A DNA stretch of 64,000 nucleotides from Chrysomallon squamiferum (taxonomy: Eukaryota > Mollusca > Gastropoda > Neomphalida > Peltospiridae): contig CM022670.1 of assembly GCA_012295275.1 (NCBI GenBank), positions 18,465,198 through 18,529,197 of the forward strand. The letters run 5' to 3'. Both the position numbers and the translations under genes were made by a program. Each line of letters starts with the position of its first letter. Position 1 is the stretch's first letter. The notes under the pieces are model-generated. The model worked only from the letters and a program-made list of their open reading frames with translations, ran no database searches and had not been told where the DNA came from. Of the stretch, positions 59,972 through 64,000 are shown piece after piece.

Positions 59972-60219
59972 TAAAAATAAATGAAAATAATTTTAAAATA
60001 GAGTGTCGCTTTTGGCTGCAATAGAAAAAAATTATCTCTGTCTCTAAATAAATAAATAAATAAATGAAAAATAAATGAAAAAAAATGTCGCTTGGCAGCA
60101 AGAAAAAAAAAAATCCTCTCTCTAAGACAAACACGGATTAAAAAAAAAAAAAAGAAAATAAACATCAACTGTCAGAAAAATGAAATGATAGTAAATGTTA
60201 AAAGCAAAAGTACCTGAAA

Positions 60220-60500
60220 GAGAAAATCGATAGAAGCTTGTCGCTTCTCATTGATGATAATGGCGGCGGCATGGTGTCACGTGACTGGCAATGCGAACCA
60301 TGTTAACAGTGTCACCTGTTTTAACACATACTGTTGTGTTTTGAGAGAAAGTTTGGGCGGTCTAGTCGCGCCCTACAGCAGTCAGAGACACACGATCCTT
60401 TCCTTCGTTTGTTGTCTTTGTCATTTCCTAAATTTGTTTTCCCAGCCACTTAGCGAATCAGGTTTTCAAAGTACGTTAGTTTTTGTGAAATTCAAGAATT
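60220..60500. other. Complex-sequence island with E-box palindrome
   Basis: GTCACGTGAC at 60276-60285, the type bound by MITF/TFE/USF factors, next to ATGGCGGCGGC at 60260. Confidence 0.42.
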
Positions 60501-60532
60501 TTCTTTCTATTTTTTTATTTTTTTATTTTTTT

Positions 60533-60566
<34 letters not shown>

Positions 60567-60994
60567 CAGTGTTGTAATAATTGCCGTTATCTTAATTGTA
60601 GGTCAAGAGGAGAATATGACATTGTAACAGAGTATTAAATGCATTTTGACAACATTGTTGCCGTAAATCAGTGTTCGCTTTCCCATATATAGCTATGATA
60701 CAAAATGTACTCTGTTGTACAGTTCTGATGAATATTTTTCAGTATTTGTATTTATGAAATGTATTACTGAAGACTTCTTTATTTTGGAAGGAAAATATTT
60801 AAACAGTTACTTGTCACTCATTCTAATACAATTTAATAGATTCCTTTTTTTAAATCATCTATCAATAAATGAAACTTACTGAAGTTTTAATACAACCATT
60901 TGCAAGCTTGTTACTAATTAAGTCTATTAATAATTTTTTTATTGTTTTCTTTCTTTGATAACAAGAGTTATTTAAGGCAGAAATGCTAAATTAT

Positions 60995-61000
<6 letters not shown>

Positions 61001-61059
<59 letters not shown>
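61001..61059. repeat. (GA)n microsatellite
   Basis: Pure GA run of about 59 bases. Confidence 0.97.
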
Positions 61060-61061
<2 letters not shown>

Positions 61062-61239
61062 GACAAAAGTGATAGGAAGTATCAGCTATAAATTATTAAT
61101 TTCAAACGGTCCATGCACGTTATCATGGAACTATAAAACAGTAATATTATGATATATTTGTATTTTTCTTTATGGGTTAAAAAACCTCAAGAAATCAAAT
61201 CCTACCACTCTTTACTCGTTAAATTTATTAGATTAACGT

Positions 61240-61640
61240 GCTGAAGGATTTTGCAAGTAGCTAATTAGGGCTGATATTATTTTACAAACTTTTTGTCTTT
61301 CGAACTCCATCACATCCCCGTAGACCTATCAAGTTACGTTCTCGCGAGAATTGCTAGATATCGTTTTACCACGCGAGACTTTATCGCGTGAACTGTAATG
61401 GGTATTTGTACAAAAGAATCTGCAATTACATCTGTGGCCTTTGTCAAACGACAGAGGCAATGCACAGATGTGATTGTTCTTCGATGGTAATTGTGTAAAT
61501 TTATTTGCGCCCTGATTTTCCGATATTGCAATTCTAAAACTGTCAAAAAATTATAACGTACCCGGAGCGTAGGGAAATTATATTATAATACTATTGACCT
61601 TAGATAATGAAAGTGGTTACGAATGGACATCGTGAGGTGG
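61240..61640. other. Complex-sequence island with CGCG palindromes
   Basis: TTCTCGCGAGAA at 61339-61350 and the dyad CACGCGA (61370-61376) with TCGCGTG (61384-61390). No coding signal. Confidence 0.42.
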
Positions 61641-62029
61641 TGAGTTTTGGAGTGAGAAAGAGAACCAGAGAGAAAAAGAGAGAAAGAAATAAATAAATGA
61701 TTCAGTTATGAATAAAAAAAACCTACAAAAAAAAAAAAAAAAAAAAACCAGAAGAAACAAACTCTAGAAAAGCTATAGTAACAAAGCTTTTTTAATTATA
61801 AAAACAAAAATGATCATATTTGAAGCGTAAAACAGCCAGCAATAATTTACATAGGAATCAATTAATGAGGAAATAAAATTTAAAAAGAAAGAAAGAAAGA
61901 GATAATAAAGAAAGCAAAAATATGTAAGGATGCCAAATTAAAAACACATAAAAAACAAAATATGAAATAAAGAAATAAAGAATGAAAGAAATAAAGAAAA
62001 TAAATGTTATTACAATACGTTTCTTCATT

Positions 62030-62510
62030 TGTCTTTCAGCGATAATGGCTTTAAAAGCATTACTCTGAAATAACGAATATGAGAAATGATTGTTCTAAGT
62101 ATGTATCCGAAGCACATCTGGCTTTTTGCAAAAAGAACGAGATCCTTCCGTCTATTCTAATTACCTCCCTTGCCTCGTACCTGTCACTTCCGGTTTACGT
62201 GCAGCCGACATTTGCTCATTCGAGTTTGCTTCACTCAGCTCATTTGCATGCCAACAAAACAGTAGTTATCACTCTCCGAGTCGCGCGGGACTCGCTCGGC
62301 TCTTTAATGAAGATTGAATACAGGTTGTTCCGTTTCTCGTTTTCTTCAGCTTGAGATTGAGTATCATTCGATATTCCCAGAGTAGCGAGGATGTCTTCTG
62401 TCAAATCACGCCATGGATTTTTTTCTTTGCGTGCGACTTCCCGCGCTTTGACGCAAGATCCTGACACGAGCTCCCACTGCGCGGCTTCATGCAATTTTTT
62501 TTTATTAATG
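62030..62510. other. Complex-sequence island with POU octamer
   Basis: A perfect ATTTGCAT at 62242-62249 in CpG-bearing sequence. Overlapping frames on both strands (up to 91 codons) are not recognisable proteins. Confidence 0.4.
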
Positions 62511-62629
62511 GACGATTATTAGGTCCATTATTTTAGACACCAAAGTTATCACGACTTGCGGTCTTTTCTTTTTCTTAATGTATCAGAAATATCTTATTTA
62601 TCGTTAGCTTAGCAATCCATATATGTATG

Positions 62630-62662
<33 letters not shown>

Positions 62663-62967
62663 GTGTGTGTGTGTGTGTGTGCGTGTGTGTGTGAATTCAT
62701 GCGTCCGTATAATTATGTATATAAATATATTCACCATCTGTATACAAATGATAAAAAAATATATAATTAAGTAAAGATAATTTAAAACAATATAAATACC
62801 GATTACCCTCTGAAACAATGAAAACTGTTATAAAACTATAGAGTTGTGTATTTATTCATATAGAAAAAAGCCCCAGAGATAATATAATGAAGAGAGACAG
62901 AGATTGGAAGAAAATACCCACGTAACCCCCCCAAAACAAACAATATTTTAAAAATAATATCTTGTTA

Positions 62968-63011
<44 letters not shown>

Positions 63012-63690
63012 AAATTTCAGCATATCTGTAGCATTTAGGCCGTCATCTCAGGATCAGCTGTCTATTCAGATTGAACATCTTTATAGCAGACTTTAACATA
63101 TTAATAAATCAAGGCAAGGAAAGCCAAATGTATACAAAAATACAACCACTGCTGAACGATATTATTTTCAGTTGAAGCACACGTAATTTAAACTTGATTA
63201 TAAATGGTAGCGAGTTTTATTATTTATTTTTATTACTATGAGCTGTATTTATTCTGCAGATCGTAAAACTTTCTCAAGGCGTGATATTTGGAGATAGATT
63301 ACGTGAAGCTGGCACCTAAGCTCAAAACACAAACATAACTAGATCCAGTTTCTTTAACTTAGAACAGAAAGAAAAGAAACGAAACGAAGAAAAGAAGAAA
63401 AAAAAAAAAATAAAAAAATAAAAAAAAGTTTAAGAAACTAAAATAAAATACGAAAGAAAATCAGTTTTGCATTTTGCAAAGAAAAAAAAAAAAAAAAAAA
63501 ACCTTTGTTTTGCGCGAAAAGAAAAACGAAAAAAGAATACCAACATAAATATTTTGTTTTATTTTCGAAAGGCTTTTAAAAATGAAAGAAATATGGAGGT
63601 CCTTTTCTTTTAAAAAGGACAGAAAAAAATAAATAAATAAGAAGTTAAGAAAAAAGTGAAAGAAGGAACGAAAAAAAAAAAAAAAAAAAG
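62511..63690. other. AT-rich stretch with simple repeats
   Basis: TATG/GT repeat at 62621-62693, T33 at about 62971, and A-rich runs at 63390-63690. No gene. Confidence 0.6.
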
Positions 63691-63860
63691 AAAAAAGAAA
63701 AAGAAAAACATCGTCGAGCTCATTTTCCTAGACTGGTCCCTCTGAATGTTGCACATCCTTGTTATCAACGTATTGAGATTTACAGCCGGCCGGTCACAGG
63801 TCGCCGCCATTAACGTCTACAAAACTGGTTTTCAAAGCAATGTTTGTCTCGAAACAAGAC
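63691..63860. other. Small complex island at window end
   Basis: Includes TCGCCGCCATTAACG at 63801. No coding support. Confidence 0.33.
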
Positions 63861-64000
63861 CCTCCCATGCATTAAATAACACTGAATATTAACAAACTAA
63901 TTTTATAGCAATACAAAAATTACGCCAATGGAAAAGGAAAAAGGAAGATGAAAGAGCAGCGGGGAAGAGAAACAATTCTAAAAATGATCACTTCGGTCCT

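Noticed and set aside
62079-62494. Overlapping frames on both strands in one island
   Set aside because: Mutually exclusive frames with no recognised motifs. A regulatory island fits better.

Overview
This is a window of animal nuclear DNA. It is very AT-rich and full of microsatellites, and it holds one multi-exon gene with GT-AG introns read in the standard code. The protein is a member of the LRBA/neurobeachin (BEACH domain) family. The compact introns, the (GA)n/(TAA)n landscape and the Tc1, Tigger-like and hAT-like relics suggest a lophotrochozoan, most likely a mollusc. The species cannot be fixed from the sequence alone.

Positions 602-19559 (+ strand) hold the 3' two-thirds of the gene. 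I could join 27 exons with consistent phases into a 1623-residue C-terminal segment. It has a long disordered acidic region, the conserved stretch before the PH domain, the PH-BEACH module, a linker, and C-terminal WD40 repeats ending at a TAA at 19557-19559. The first exons, encoding the N-terminal part, lie to the left of the window. Two things stand out. One extra base near 4459 breaks the frame of an otherwise conserved exon. The long intron 11950-15790 holds one clean 21-nt in-phase candidate microexon and a second, weaker candidate just after it.

Positions 19560 to about 25000 are 3' UTR or immediate 3' flank, T-rich on the + strand, with several AATAAA signals. From about 25 kb to the end I find no convincing protein-coding gene and no tRNA or rRNA gene. 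This 39-kb desert alternates simple repeats with short islands of higher-complexity, CpG-containing sequence. It contains a dead Tc1-type transposase (26204-26996), a hAT-like non-autonomous element (30244-30970), a Tigger/pogo-like MITE with TA flanks (38275-38610), a possible 166-bp inverted-repeat element (52934-53099), a 36-bp minisatellite (39906-40420) and a perfect 32-bp hairpin (39030-39097).

The most interesting non-coding signal is that several islands are related to each other. Two unrelated sequence blocks at 49.6 and 57.4 kb reappear in the same order at 58.1 and 58.9 kb, and two further block pairs link 33.5, 34.4 and 42.9 kb. Many islands also carry a CGCCAT (YY1/Pho-like) core. 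The layout looks like a cis-regulatory landscape next to a housekeeping or neuronal trafficking gene, but that is inference. I did not find a clearly new molecular system.
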